Shown: piece after piece, positions 49,521 to 58,323 of the stretch
Layout: each line of letters starts with the position of its first letter
How positions within the stretch are numbered: position 1 is the first letter of the stretch
Source: Shewanella khirikhana
Lineage (GTDB): Bacteria; Pseudomonadota; Gammaproteobacteria; Enterobacterales; Shewanellaceae
NCBI RefSeq assembly: GCF_003957745.1
Contig: NZ_CP020373.1
Span: forward strand, 3,333,501-3,397,500
DNA: 64,000 bases
Reading direction: 5' to 3'
Translations under genes and position numbers: made by a program
The notes under the pieces: model-generated
Seen by the model: the letters and a program-made list of their open reading frames with translations, nothing else
The model's database searches: none
Told to the model about the DNA's origin: nothing

Positions 49521-51947
49521 TTATTTCTTTCTCTTGACTCGCTTGGCGGCCTTGGGTTTACGCTCGGTCGCCTTTTTGGATTTGTTACCGTCTCTAGCCT
49601 TGGCATCGCGTTTCTTGCCATCAGTACCGCCGAGTTTGCCGCCAGCCAATTGGCTGCGCACGCTGCCACCTTTGCCCGGCTTGTCTTTGCCACTGCTGCC
49701 ACCTTCGAGATTGGCGCGGTCACGGGCTGTCATCGGCTTCTTGCCCGGTTTTTTACGACCAGGACGCTCGCCTTCCATCTGCAAATCAATTTGTCTGTCA
49801 TCCAGATTGACCGCCGCCACTTTCACGGCAACCGGATCGCCAATCTGGTAGATTTGCCCGGAGTTTTCGCCAATCAGGCGCTGACGCTGGGGATCGTACT
49901 GGAAATAGTCACTGCCGAGGCTGGAGATATGCACCAGACCATCGATAAACAGCTCATCCAGACGCACAAACAAACCAAAGCTGGTGACAGAGGCAATCAC
50001 ACCGCTGAAACTGTCACCCACATGGTCCTGCATAAACTCGCACTTAAGCCAGTCGGATACATCACGGGTCGCCTCATCGGCGCGGCGCTCGGTATTGGAG
50101 CACTCTTCACCAAGGAGATCCAGCTCTTCAATCTGATAGTGATAGCCACCGTCGGCGGTCCACTTCTCACTGGCTTCGCCCTGCTCTTTGGCAAGCAGGT
50201 AACGAATAACCCGGTGCAATACCAGATCGGGATAACGACGAATGGGCGAGGTGAAGTGGCTGTAAGCTTCAAGCGCCAAACCAAAGTGGCCTTCGTTATC
50301 CGGGGTGTATATAGCCTGACGCATGGAGCGCAGCAACATCACCTGAATAAGCTCGGCATCGGGGCGCCCCTCCACCTTGGCCATCAGCGCCTGATAGTCC
50401 GCTGGCTCAGGCTCGAGGCCGCCACCCATGGTAAGGCCTCGCTCGGCAAGGAAGTCCCTGAACTGGGTCAGCTTCTGCTCGGACGGCTTTTCGTGCACCC
50501 GGTACAGCACTTCACCCTTGTTTTTAATCACAAACTTGGCCGCGGCCACGTTGGCGAGGATCATGCATTCTTCAATGATCTTGTGGGCCTGATTACGGCC
50601 ACGGGGCACAATGCGGTCAATCTTGCGCTGCTCATTAAAGATAAACTGGGTTTCCAGGGTCTCAAAGGCGATGGCGCCGCGCTCAGCGCGCTGCTCATCC
50701 AGGCACAGATACAGCTCTTGCAGCACCTTAAGGTGCGGGAACAAGGCCTTGTGCTCGTCTTTCACCTCGCCGCCTTCCAGCATGGCCGCCACCTGGGTGT
50801 AGGTGAAGCGGGCGTGGGAGTGCATGACAGCCGGATAAAACTTATAACCCGACAGGGCGCCCTTGGCGGAGATGGTCATTTCGGCCACCATACACAGGCG
50901 GTCAACACCCGGGTTCAGCGAGCACAGGCCGTTGGAGAGTTTCTCCGGCAGCATGGGGATCACCTGCGACGGGAAGTACACCGAGTTGCCACGGGCGCGG
51001 GCTTCTTTATCCAACGCCGAGTTGGTGCGCACATAGTGGCTCACATCGGCAATCGCCACCCACAGACGCCAGCCGCCACCGCGTTTACGCTCGGCAAACA
51101 CAGCATCGTCAAAGTCGCGGGCATCTTCGCCGTCAATGGTCACCAGCGGCAGTTCACGCAAATCGACTCTGCCTTCCTTGTCTTCGTCGGTGACGTAGTC
51201 AGGGATGCGGCGCAGCTTTTTCTCAATCACGGATGACCACTGGTGCGGCAGGTCGTAGTTGCGCAGCGCAATTTCGATTTCCATGCCAGGCGCCATTTGC
51301 TTGCCCAGCACTTCGGTTACCTTGCCACCGGCACGCACGTAACGGCCCGGACGACGGGTCAGCTCAATCACCACCACATCGCCATGGCGGGCACCATTCT
51401 TGTCTTCATTGGCAATCAGGATTTCGTGGGGGATGCGCTTGTCATCGGCCACCACAAAGGCCATGCCTGAATCGACATAGAAACGGCCAACCAGGGGCGC
51501 GCTGCGCTCAGAGAGCAGCCTGACGATACGGGCGTCGCGGCGACCACGGCGATCGACACCGGCTTTTTGCGCCAGTACCTTGTCACCGTGGAAATAGAGC
51601 TGCATGTCGCGCTCGTTGATAAAGAGGTCGTCGCCGCCGTTGTCCGGGCGGAAGAAGCCGAAGCCATCTCTGTGGCCCAGCACAGTGCCCGACATCAAAT
51701 CCATACGCTCCGGCAGGCCGTAGCACTGGCCGCGGGTAAACACCAGCTCGCCATCTCGCTCCATGGCGCGCAGTCGGCGGCGCAGGGCTTCCAGGCGTTC
51801 TTCATCGTGGATTTTCAGAGCCTCGGCGATGCGGTCGCGGGGCTGGGGGGCGGTTTGAGACCTCAAATACTCGAGGATAAATTCCCGGCTGGGAATGGGG
51901 TTGTCGTACTTTTCCTGTTCGCGCTCAAAATGCGGATCGTTAATCAT
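49521..51947 (-). CDS. rnr: Ribonuclease R
   Basis: 808 aa 3'-5' exoribonuclease active on structured RNA. N-terminal winged helix, two cold-shock domains (GTVLGHRDGFGFFRPDN), RNB catalytic domain with the four Asp region DGEDARDFDDAVFAER, S1 domain (SGVIASVTSFGLFVRLDE) and a Lys/Arg/Gly-rich tail from about residue 728. Follows motX by 35 bp on the same strand. Confidence 0.97.
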   Translation of the reverse strand: MINDPHFEREQEKYDNPIPSREFILEYLRSQTAPQPRDRIAEALKIHDEERLEALRRRLRAMERDGELVFTRGQCYGLPERMDLMSGTVLGHRDGFGFFRPDNGGDDLFINERDMQLYFHGDKVLAQKAGVDRRGRRDARIVRLLSERSAPLVGRFYVDSGMAFVVADDKRIPHEILIANEDKNGARHGDVVVIELTRRPGRYVRAGGKVTEVLGKQMAPGMEIEIALRNYDLPHQWSSVIEKKLRRIPDYVTDEDKEGRVDLRELPLVTIDGEDARDFDDAVFAERKRGGGWRLWVAIADVSHYVRTNSALDKEARARGNSVYFPSQVIPMLPEKLSNGLCSLNPGVDRLCMVAEMTISAKGALSGYKFYPAVMHSHARFTYTQVAAMLEGGEVKDEHKALFPHLKVLQELYLCLDEQRAERGAIAFETLETQFIFNEQRKIDRIVPRGRNQAHKIIEECMILANVAAAKFVIKNKGEVLYRVHEKPSEQKLTQFRDFLAERGLTMGGGLEPEPADYQALMAKVEGRPDAELIQVMLLRSMRQAIYTPDNEGHFGLALEAYSHFTSPIRRYPDLVLHRVIRYLLAKEQGEASEKWTADGGYHYQIEELDLLGEECSNTERRADEATRDVSDWLKCEFMQDHVGDSFSGVIASVTSFGLFVRLDELFIDGLVHISSLGSDYFQYDPQRQRLIGENSGQIYQIGDPVAVKVAAVNLDDRQIDLQMEGERPGRKKPGKKPMTARDRANLEGGSSGKDKPGKGGSVRSQLAGGKLGGTDGKKRDAKARDGNKSKKATERKPKAAKRVKRKK

Positions 51948-51982
51948 TCAATTTCCATTGTTCATCCGGCCCTTGCCGGATA

Positions 51983-52597
51983 TCAGTAATTCCACAGATG
52001 CTCGCCCCGGGCTCTGGCCACGGCACTGGCGGGCATTTTGGACTCCAGCTTTTGCAGCAGTTGCCAGGCTTGGTCCTTGGTCTTTTGATCGTTAAAGACC
52101 TCGTTGTACAGCCAATGATAGGCCATCTCATAATCCCTGGGGCTGCCAAAGCCCTCGTTGTACAGGCGCACCAGCATCATGCGCGCCGTTTGGTCGCCGT
52201 TGGCGGCGGCGGGGTACAGATACTGTACCGAGCGGTGCTTGTTCTTAAGCACATACTTGCCATCTTCATAATAGCGGGCCACTTGCACCATGGCCTCAGT
52301 GCTGCCCTGGGCAGCAGAGTCTTTCAATAATTGCATGCCGCGGGGCACGTCTTTTTTAATGCAGGTACCGTGGATAAACATCTCGCCCCACAAAAACTGA
52401 TACAGGGGCTGTTTAAGCACTTCGGCACGGGCTTCGATATCCTGCACCAACTGGCAGTCATCCTGTTTGACCTGTACCAGATGCCGCTGCTCGCGAATGA
52501 GCGTCAGCAGTTGCTCCTGGGTGTATACATCCACCGCCTCAGCCGCCAGCAAACTGGGGGAGAGTACAAACATCAGGGCTGAGATTACACGCAACAT
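51983..52597 (-). CDS. motX: MotX, sodium-driven flagellar motor component
   Basis: 204 aa from ATG 52597 (signal peptide MLRVISALMFVLSPSLLAA). Sel1-like repeats (GMQLLKDSAAQGSTEAMVQVARYYEDG, TARMMLVRLYNEGFG) and a conserved Cys pair. MotX forms the T-ring with MotY in the periplasm and is needed for Na+-driven polar flagella in Vibrio and Shewanella. It lies beside rnr, as in those genera. Preceded by a sigma-28-type promoter. Confidence 0.88.
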   Translation of the reverse strand: MLRVISALMFVLSPSLLAAEAVDVYTQEQLLTLIREQRHLVQVKQDDCQLVQDIEARAEVLKQPLYQFLWGEMFIHGTCIKKDVPRGMQLLKDSAAQGSTEAMVQVARYYEDGKYVLKNKHRSVQYLYPAAANGDQTARMMLVRLYNEGFGSPRDYEMAYHWLYNEVFNDQKTKDQAWQLLQKLESKMPASAVARARGEHLWNY

Positions 52598-52628
52598 AGC
52601 AAATTCCGGTGACTGGTTGATGACCAAC

Positions 52629-52655
52629 TCATCGGCAGTATAACCCAAATCTTGA
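52629..52655 (-). promoter_or_regulatory. Sigma-28 (FliA)-type promoter of motX
   Basis: Minus strand TCAAGATT (52655-52648), exactly 11-bp spacer, GCCGATGA (52636-52629). The E. coli FliA consensus is TAAAGTTT-N11-GCCGATAA, so the match is 6/8 and 7/8. Predicted start near 52622, about 25 nt before the ATG. Late flagellar control fits the gene. An overlapping TATACT might also serve sigma-70. Confidence 0.65.
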
Positions 52656-52680
52656 GCCTGACAGCAAAGCTACAGGTATG

Positions 52681-52703
52681 AAAAAGGCCGCTTACGCGGC
52701 CTT
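52681..52703 (-). terminator. purA terminator
   Basis: Stem AAGGCCGC / GCGGCCTT with a TTAC loop; on the minus strand a T-run follows, just after the purA stop. Confidence 0.88.
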
Positions 52704-52710
52704 CTTTACA

Positions 52711-54006
52711 TCAGTTGAACGGGCTGACCCGAATAAAGGTCTCGTTCCGGTCCGGACCGGTAGAGATGATGTCGATTGGAGTCTCCAAAATCTCTTCGAT
52801 ACGCTTGATGTAGTTTACGGCCGCCTGTGGCAGCTGATCCATGGAGGTCACACCAAAGGTGTTCTCGCTCCAGCCTGGCAGACTTTCATAAACTGGGGTA
52901 ACCAGTTCATAGCCTTCGGCTGCCAGCGGAGTCACTGTAGTAACAGAGCCATCTGGCTGCTGATAACCCACACAGATCTTCACTTCTTCCAGGCCATCCA
53001 GTACGTCCAACTTGGTCAGACAGATACCGGTCAGGCTGTTGATCTGGATTGCGCGCTTCATGGCTACGGCATCGAGCCAACCTGGACGACGCTTACGACC
53101 AGTGGTAGCACCAAACTCGTGGCCCTTGGTGCCCAGATGGTCACCGATTTCGCACTCGAGTTCAGTTGGGAAAGGACCTGCACCCACGCGAGTGGTGTAC
53201 GCCTTCATGATACCCAGCACATAGTCGAGGTGACATGGGCCAAAACCGCTGCCTGTGGCAACGCCACCGGCGGTGGTGTTGGACGAAGTCACGAACGGAT
53301 AAGTACCGTGGTCGATGTCCAGCAATGTGCCCTGAGCACCTTCAAACAGAATGTTGTCGCCGGCCTTGCGGGCCTGATCCAGCAGTTCGGTCACGTCAAC
53401 ACACATGGACTTGAGGTAATCAGCCAGTGCCAGTGCATCGTCGAGGGTCGTCTGGTAATCAACGGCTTCGGCGCCATAGTACTCAGTCAACATGAAGTTG
53501 TGATACTTCATGACTTCTTTGAGTTTCTCAGCGAAAAGCTCGGCATTGAACAGATCACCCACGCGCAGACCGCGACGGGATACCTTGTCCTCGTAGGCAG
53601 GACCAATACCACGACCGGTGGTACCGATAGCCTTATTGCCACGCGCCTTTTCACGGGCGATATCCACTGCACAGTGGAATGGCAGGATAAGCGGACAAGC
53701 CTCAGAGATCAGCAGGCGATCTTCTACGGGTACGCCACGCTCTTTGAGCATGCTGATTTCTTTCATCAGCGCGTCTGGAGCCAGCACAACACCGTTACCG
53801 ATAATGCATTTCACATTATCGCGCAGTATGCCTGAGGGGATCAGATGGAGAACGGTTTTAACACCATCGATTACCAGAGTGTGACCAGCGTTGTGGCCGC
53901 CCTGATAACGAACTACGTATTTTGCCTGTTCAGTGAGAAGGTCGACAATCTTACCTTTTCCCTCGTCACCCCATTGGGTGCCGAGAACAACTACGTTTTT
54001 GCCCAT
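52711..54006 (-). CDS. purA: Adenylosuccinate synthetase
   Basis: 431 aa. First committed step of AMP synthesis from IMP, GTP and aspartate. Starts MGKNVVVLGTQWGDEGKGKIVD (P-loop) at ATG 54006; QGGHNAGHTLV, GTTGRGIGPAYEDK, LFEGAQGTLLDIDHGTYPFVTSS, and the terminal STGPDRNET are intact. Monocistronic. A TAAAAT hexamer at 54037-54042 may be its -10. Confidence 0.98.
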   Translation of the reverse strand: MGKNVVVLGTQWGDEGKGKIVDLLTEQAKYVVRYQGGHNAGHTLVIDGVKTVLHLIPSGILRDNVKCIIGNGVVLAPDALMKEISMLKERGVPVEDRLLISEACPLILPFHCAVDIAREKARGNKAIGTTGRGIGPAYEDKVSRRGLRVGDLFNAELFAEKLKEVMKYHNFMLTEYYGAEAVDYQTTLDDALALADYLKSMCVDVTELLDQARKAGDNILFEGAQGTLLDIDHGTYPFVTSSNTTAGGVATGSGFGPCHLDYVLGIMKAYTTRVGAGPFPTELECEIGDHLGTKGHEFGATTGRKRRPGWLDAVAMKRAIQINSLTGICLTKLDVLDGLEEVKICVGYQQPDGSVTTVTPLAAEGYELVTPVYESLPGWSENTFGVTSMDQLPQAAVNYIKRIEEILETPIDIISTGPDRNETFIRVSPFN

Positions 54007-54018
54007 TGTTTGCTGCAA

Positions 54019-54308
54019 GGTTGCGGTTAAAGCAGAATTTTAGCAGATTTCAGGGGGGGATGGGCAAGAAATTTATGAAAAAATAATCAATCGTTGCTGC
54101 GAACACTGCGGGAAAAACAGCGAGCTCCATCACTAAAGGCATTGATTCAGCTGGATTATCCGGCATTCATACTGGCGCACTGCCGACTTTTTAGCACAAC
54201 GTATAACATCAGCCGCATCTGGTGCCTTTTTACAATCCCGTTACTTTAACTTGGGCAAAACACGCTGGTTTCAGCAGTGTTAACTGGCGTAAATAACCGA
54301 TAGATAAT
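54019..54308. other. Intergenic region upstream of purA
   Basis: About 290 bp without a gene between purA and the rpsI terminator. It should hold the purA promoter (TAAAAT -10-like on the minus strand at 54037-54042). I find no convincing PurR box, small ORF or RNA gene in it. Confidence 0.5.
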
Positions 54309-54336
54309 AAAAAACCCGGCCAAGGCCGGGTTTTTT
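54309..54336 (-). terminator. Terminator of rplM-rpsI
   Basis: Stem A6-CCCGGCC / GGCCGGG-T6; T-run on the minus strand, about 20 bp after the rpsI stop. Confidence 0.95.
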
Positions 54337-54354
54337 GCAGACTCGAAGCGAAAA

Positions 54355-54747
54355 TTAACGCTTGGAGAACTGTGGTCTACGACGTGCTTTGCGCAGACCG
54401 ACTTTCTTACGCTCAACCTGACGGGCATCACGGGTAACGAAACCAGCGGCACGCAGAGTAGGACGCAGAGACTCGTCCAGCTCCATCAGAGCGCGGGTGA
54501 TACCGTGACGGATGGCACCGGCTTGACCAGTGATACCACCGCCCTTAACAGTCACATAGATGTCCAGCTTTTCAGTCATTTCAACCAGCTCGAGTGGCTG
54601 ACGAACAACCATACGAGCAGTCTCACGACCGAAGTAAACATCCAGAGGACGCTTGTTAACGATGATGTTACCGCTGCCTACTTTAGCGAATACGCGAGCG
54701 GTAGAAGTTTTGCGACGGCCAGTGCCGTAGTACTGAGTAGCAGCCAT
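54355..54747 (-). CDS. rpsI: Ribosomal protein S9
   Basis: 130 aa, E. coli length. YYGTGRRKTSTARVFAKVGSG near the start and the basic tail RKARRRPQFSKR that reaches the P-site tRNA are intact. 14 bp after rplM. Confidence 0.98.
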   Translation of the reverse strand: MAATQYYGTGRRKTSTARVFAKVGSGNIIVNKRPLDVYFGRETARMVVRQPLELVEMTEKLDIYVTVKGGGITGQAGAIRHGITRALMELDESLRPTLRAAGFVTRDARQVERKKVGLRKARRRPQFSKR

Positions 54748-54761
54748 TTACTTAATCCCGT

Positions 54762-55190
54762 TTAGATATCAAGAACTTGAGGTTGTTGTGCAGCGTGGTT
54801 GTGCTCGGCGCCAGCGTATACTTTCAGCTTGCGGAACATAGCACGACCCAGCGGGCCTTTTGGCAACATACCCTTGACTGCTTTCTCGATGATCATTTCT
54901 GGCTTGTGAGCCTGCAGCTTTTCAAAGTTGATTTCTTTGATGCCGCCTGGGAAACCAGAGTGAGAGTAGTACATCTTGCCTGCAGCTTTGTTGCCAGTCA
55001 CGGTCACTTTCTCGGCGTTGATAACGATGATGTAGTCACCGGTGTCAACGTGAGGAGTGTACTCAGGCTTGTGCTTACCGCGCAGACGGCGAGCAATTTC
55101 AGTAGCGATGCGACCCAGAGTCTTACCTTCGGCGTCAACAACGTACCAGTCACGAGATACAGTTTCTGGCTTGGCAGTAAAAGTCTTCAT
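54762..55190 (-). CDS. rplM: Ribosomal protein L13
   Basis: 142 aa, E. coli length. MKTFTAKPETVSRDWYVVDAEGKTLGRIATEIA start and VKGMLPKGPLGRAMFRKLKVY core. In E. coli L13 represses its own mRNA; here a structured 137-nt leader precedes it. Operon rplM-rpsI. Confidence 0.98.
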   Translation of the reverse strand: MKTFTAKPETVSRDWYVVDAEGKTLGRIATEIARRLRGKHKPEYTPHVDTGDYIIVINAEKVTVTGNKAAGKMYYSHSGFPGGIKEINFEKLQAHKPEMIIEKAVKGMLPKGPLGRAMFRKLKVYAGAEHNHAAQQPQVLDI

Positions 55191-55339
55191 TATTACAAAA
55201 ACCCAAAGTTAAATTCTGTCACACATGTTATCCGACCCCGGATAACACATTTGCCTTTTCCAGTACCCCTTCGAGTAGGGAAATCGGCTCTGATTTCCGC
55301 CTCTTCGGCGGAGGTAACGTGGGCAGGTCGCGAATTATA
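55191..55339 (-). promoter_or_regulatory. rplM promoter -10 and structured leader
   Basis: Minus-strand TATAAT at 55339-55334 with a start near 55327. The leader (about 137 nt) holds two clear hairpins: a 6-bp stem TCCGCC/GGCGGA (55296-55312) and a perfect 9-bp stem with ACCC/GGGT tetraloop (55226-55247) 35 nt before the ATG. L13 autocontrol is established in E. coli; that this leader is the target is inferred from its position. Confidence 0.5.
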
Positions 55340-55524
55340 TCCAAGACTGGGTTAAAAATCACCTGCTTTTTCAACCCAAAATTAAAAAAGATCGCGAGGA
55401 TCTGCTCGGCAGGGTTCACACTGTAAAGGATCGCACCGGGCGAGGCTGACCGGTCAGTTTCTGCGCAGTTCGCTTATGACCAAACTCAAATGCGCCTGAC
55501 TCAAAAGCTTGGCAGCAACCCCAA
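55340..55524. other. Intergenic stretch between zapE and rplM promoter
   Basis: 185 bp without a gene. It contains the perfect 12-bp palindrome CTGACCGGTCAG at 55446-55457, either an operator or a weak hairpin behind zapE. No T-run follows, so it is not a standard terminator. Confidence 0.4.
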
Positions 55525-56637
55525 TCAGGGCAAGTGCTCCAGCGCCAGGTAATCCCGCGACTGCATTTCAATCAAGCGTGAGCGGCAGCGGCGGAACTCA
55601 AAACTGAGCAGCCCTTCGGTATAAATGTCTTCCAGGGCGACCTCGGCGGAGATAATCAGCTTCACATGGCGCTCATAAAACTCATCCACCAACGCCAGGA
55701 AACGGCGGGCAATGTCATCGCCGGTTTGCTGAGCGCCCATCTGCTCAACACCGGATAGCAGCACCGTATGATACAGCTGCGCCAGCTCCATATAGTCACG
55801 CTGACTGCGGGGGCCATCACACAGCGCCCTGAAATCGGCCAGCAGCACACCCTGCGCCTGTTTGCGAATGCTGAGGTGACGACCTTCCACTTCGATAGGC
55901 TCTGACTGCACCTCGGACTCGGGCGTCAACTGGTCGAAGTACTTAAGCAGGTTAGTATCGGCAGCCTCATCCAACGGGAAGTGGTAAATCTCCGCCTGCT
56001 CCAGCGTGCGCAGTCGATAGTCGATACCTGAGTCCACATTGAGCACATCGCAATGCTGATTGAGCAGCGCAATAGCCGGCAGGAAACGCGCCCGCTGCAG
56101 CCCGTTGCGATACAAATCATCGGGAATGATGTTTGAGGTGGCAACCAGTACCACGCCCTCATCAAACAGCGCCTCAAACAGGGTGCCGAGCAGCATGGCG
56201 TCGGTAATGTCGGAGACAAAGAACTCATCGAAGCAAATCACCCGCACCTTGGCGGCCATCTCTTTGGCAATCACCAGCAAAGGATCGCGGGTTCCCTTCA
56301 AGCGATCGAGATCCAGATGCACCTGATGCATAAAGCGGTGGAAGTGAGCCCGCATCTTGCGCTCAAAGGGCAGCGCCTCGTAGAAGGTATCCATCAGATA
56401 GGTTTTACCACGCCCTACCCCGCCCCACAGATACAAGCCTTTCACGTAAGGCTTTTTGGTTGCCATACCAAAGCGACTGCCCAACCGGCCCAGCAAGCTG
56501 CTGCTGGTTTCACTGGCAATCAGGGCGTCGTACACCCCTTGCAGTGCTTTAACCGCGGCTTCCTGCGCCACGTCGTGGGAAAAGCCTTCTTTTAACAGAT
56601 CCTGTTGATAATGCTGCCAGGGGGTCAGATGGGACAC
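55525..56637 (-). CDS. zapE: ZapE, AFG1-like division ATPase
   Basis: 370 aa P-loop ATPase that acts on the Z-ring late in division. Walker A GGVGRGKTYLMD at about residue 73, Walker B VICFDEFFVSDITDAMLLG, sensor region ATSNIIPDDLYRNGLQRARFLPAI. Divergent from degQ; the rpsI/rplM-zapE-degQ-degS neighbourhood is the same as in E. coli. Confidence 0.95.
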   Translation of the reverse strand: MSHLTPWQHYQQDLLKEGFSHDVAQEAAVKALQGVYDALIASETSSSLLGRLGSRFGMATKKPYVKGLYLWGGVGRGKTYLMDTFYEALPFERKMRAHFHRFMHQVHLDLDRLKGTRDPLLVIAKEMAAKVRVICFDEFFVSDITDAMLLGTLFEALFDEGVVLVATSNIIPDDLYRNGLQRARFLPAIALLNQHCDVLNVDSGIDYRLRTLEQAEIYHFPLDEAADTNLLKYFDQLTPESEVQSEPIEVEGRHLSIRKQAQGVLLADFRALCDGPRSQRDYMELAQLYHTVLLSGVEQMGAQQTGDDIARRFLALVDEFYERHVKLIISAEVALEDIYTEGLLSFEFRRCRSRLIEMQSRDYLALEHLP

Positions 56638-56788
56638 TTGATTTCTTCTCTGGGGACCATATATGAAATTGAATGAATGTTAACATGTCGGGCACAGCAA
56701 GGTAATAGCCGCCACCCCCGACAATGGTCGCCTGACGGCTCTATCGAGAGAGCAGATGAAAGGCGTATTAACCTTTGTTAATAGTGAC

Positions 56789-56815
56789 GAACTTTGTTGT
56801 TACACCCGGGTCGGA
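56789..56815 (+). promoter_or_regulatory. Candidate sigma-E promoter of degQ
   Basis: GAACTT (56789-56794), 16-bp spacer, TCGGA (56811-56815), close to the sigma-E consensus GGAACTT-N15/16-TCnnA. Start about 55-60 nt before the ATG. Envelope-stress control of a periplasmic protease is biologically expected, but one base of the -35 and one of the -10 differ. Confidence 0.45.
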
Positions 56816-56877
56816 AGGGTTATACAAGTGCCAACTGTCACTTTGAAACCGATCCCCGAATTGGAGCAATGACTAAG

Positions 56878-58227
56878 ATGAAAGCAAAACTCTCTCTCGT
56901 ATCCGCCGCTATTTTAGGTGCCACCCTGACCTTGGGCACCCTGCCTGCTTATGCCTCGCTGCCAATGGCGGTTGATGGCCAGCAGTTGCCGAGCCTGGCG
57001 CCCATGCTGGAAAAAACCACCCCTGCGGTGGTCTCGGTTGCAGTGTCCGGCACCCATGTATCCAAGCAGCGGGTTCCTGACGTGTTCCGCTATTTCTTTG
57101 GCCCCAACGCCCCCCAGGAGCAAGTGCGTGAACGTCCTTTCCGCGGCTTGGGTTCAGGGGTGATTATCGATGCCGACAAGGGCTATATCGTCACCAACAA
57201 CCACGTGATTGATGGCGCCGATACCATTCAGATTGGTCTGCTCGATGGCCGTGAATTTGAAGCCAAACTGATTGGCAGCGACAGCGAGTCTGATATTGCG
57301 CTGCTGCAAATCAAGGCCGACAAGCTGACTGAGATTAAGTCGGCCGACTCAGATGCCATCCACGTGGGTGACTTCGCAGTGGCCATTGGTAACCCTTTCG
57401 GTCTGGGCCAAACCGTTACCTCGGGCATAGTGTCGGCACTGGGCCGCAGCGGCCTGGGTATCGAGATGCTGGAAAACTTTATTCAAACCGACGCCGCCAT
57501 TAACAGCGGTAACTCAGGTGGTGCGCTGGTGAACCTGCGCGGTGAACTTATCGGTATCAACACCGCTATTGTCGCACCGGGCGGTGGCAACGTGGGGATT
57601 GGCTTCGCCATCCCGGCCAACATGATGCATTCGCTGGTTGACCAAATTATTGAACATGGCGAAGTGCGCCGCGGCGTGCTGGGTATTTCCGGCCGAGAGC
57701 TCGACAGCAAGCTTGCCGAAGGCTTTGGTCTGGATTCACAGCACGGCGCCTTCGTGAACGAAGTCATGCCAGACAGTGCCGCCGACGATGCAGGCATCAA
57801 GGCCGGTGACATCATCGTCAGCGTGAACGATCGCAAAATCAAAAGCTTCCAGGAACTGCGTGCCAAAATCGGTACCCTGGGTGCCGGTGCCAAGGTTGAG
57901 CTGGGCCTTATCCGCGACGGTAAAGAGAAAACCGTTAAGGTGACCCTGGGCGAAGCCTCAGAGCAAACCGCTGCCGCCGATGAGCTGCATCCTCAGCTGG
58001 CAGGAGCCAAGCTCGAGTCCAGCTCCAGCGGCGTGGAAATCACTGACATCGCTGAGGGCTCTCCAGCCGCACTGAGCGGCCTGCGTAAAGGCGACATCAT
58101 CGTGGGCGTGAACCGCACTCCGGTGAAAGATCTCAAAGCACTGAAAGAGCAGCTCAAGGAGCAGGACGGTGCCGCCGCCCTGAAAGTCATGCGCGGCAAG
58201 AGCATGCGCTACCTGGTATTGCGTTAA
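56878..58227 (+). CDS. degQ: DegQ-type periplasmic serine protease/chaperone
   Basis: 449 aa from ATG 56878 (MKAKLSLVSAAIL, signal peptide ending LPAYA); ATG 56869 in frame is also possible, since GGAG lies between. Catalytic His in IVTNNHVID, Asp in ESDIALLQI and Ser in NSGNSGGALVN. Two PDZ domains, about 285-370 and 385-445. Degrades or refolds misfolded periplasmic proteins. Followed by a terminator and then degS. Confidence 0.95.
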   Translation: MKAKLSLVSAAILGATLTLGTLPAYASLPMAVDGQQLPSLAPMLEKTTPAVVSVAVSGTHVSKQRVPDVFRYFFGPNAPQEQVRERPFRGLGSGVIIDADKGYIVTNNHVIDGADTIQIGLLDGREFEAKLIGSDSESDIALLQIKADKLTEIKSADSDAIHVGDFAVAIGNPFGLGQTVTSGIVSALGRSGLGIEMLENFIQTDAAINSGNSGGALVNLRGELIGINTAIVAPGGGNVGIGFAIPANMMHSLVDQIIEHGEVRRGVLGISGRELDSKLAEGFGLDSQHGAFVNEVMPDSAADDAGIKAGDIIVSVNDRKIKSFQELRAKIGTLGAGAKVELGLIRDGKEKTVKVTLGEASEQTAAADELHPQLAGAKLESSSSGVEITDIAEGSPAALSGLRKGDIIVGVNRTPVKDLKALKEQLKEQDGAAALKVMRGKSMRYLVLR

Positions 58228-58239
58228 TTCAGGCCCCTC

Positions 58240-58274
58240 AATAAGCCCAGCCCAGTGCTGGGCTTATTGTTTTT
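58240..58274 (+). terminator. degQ terminator
   Basis: Perfect 12-bp stem AATAAGCCCAGC / GCTGGGCTTATT with a 5-base loop, then a T-rich stretch. Implies degS has its own promoter or depends on read-through. Confidence 0.9.
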
Positions 58275-58323
58275 AAACGTGTTAATCTAGTTACACTTTT
58301 TACAAACAGCCACGCCTCCATCC

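Noticed and set aside
49149..51236. Plus-strand open frame of 695 codons opposite rnr
   Set aside because: Shadow of rnr caused by GC-rich wobble bias. It has no ribosome site and His/Leu/Gly/Gln-rich low-quality sequence, while rnr on the other strand is a complete RNase R.
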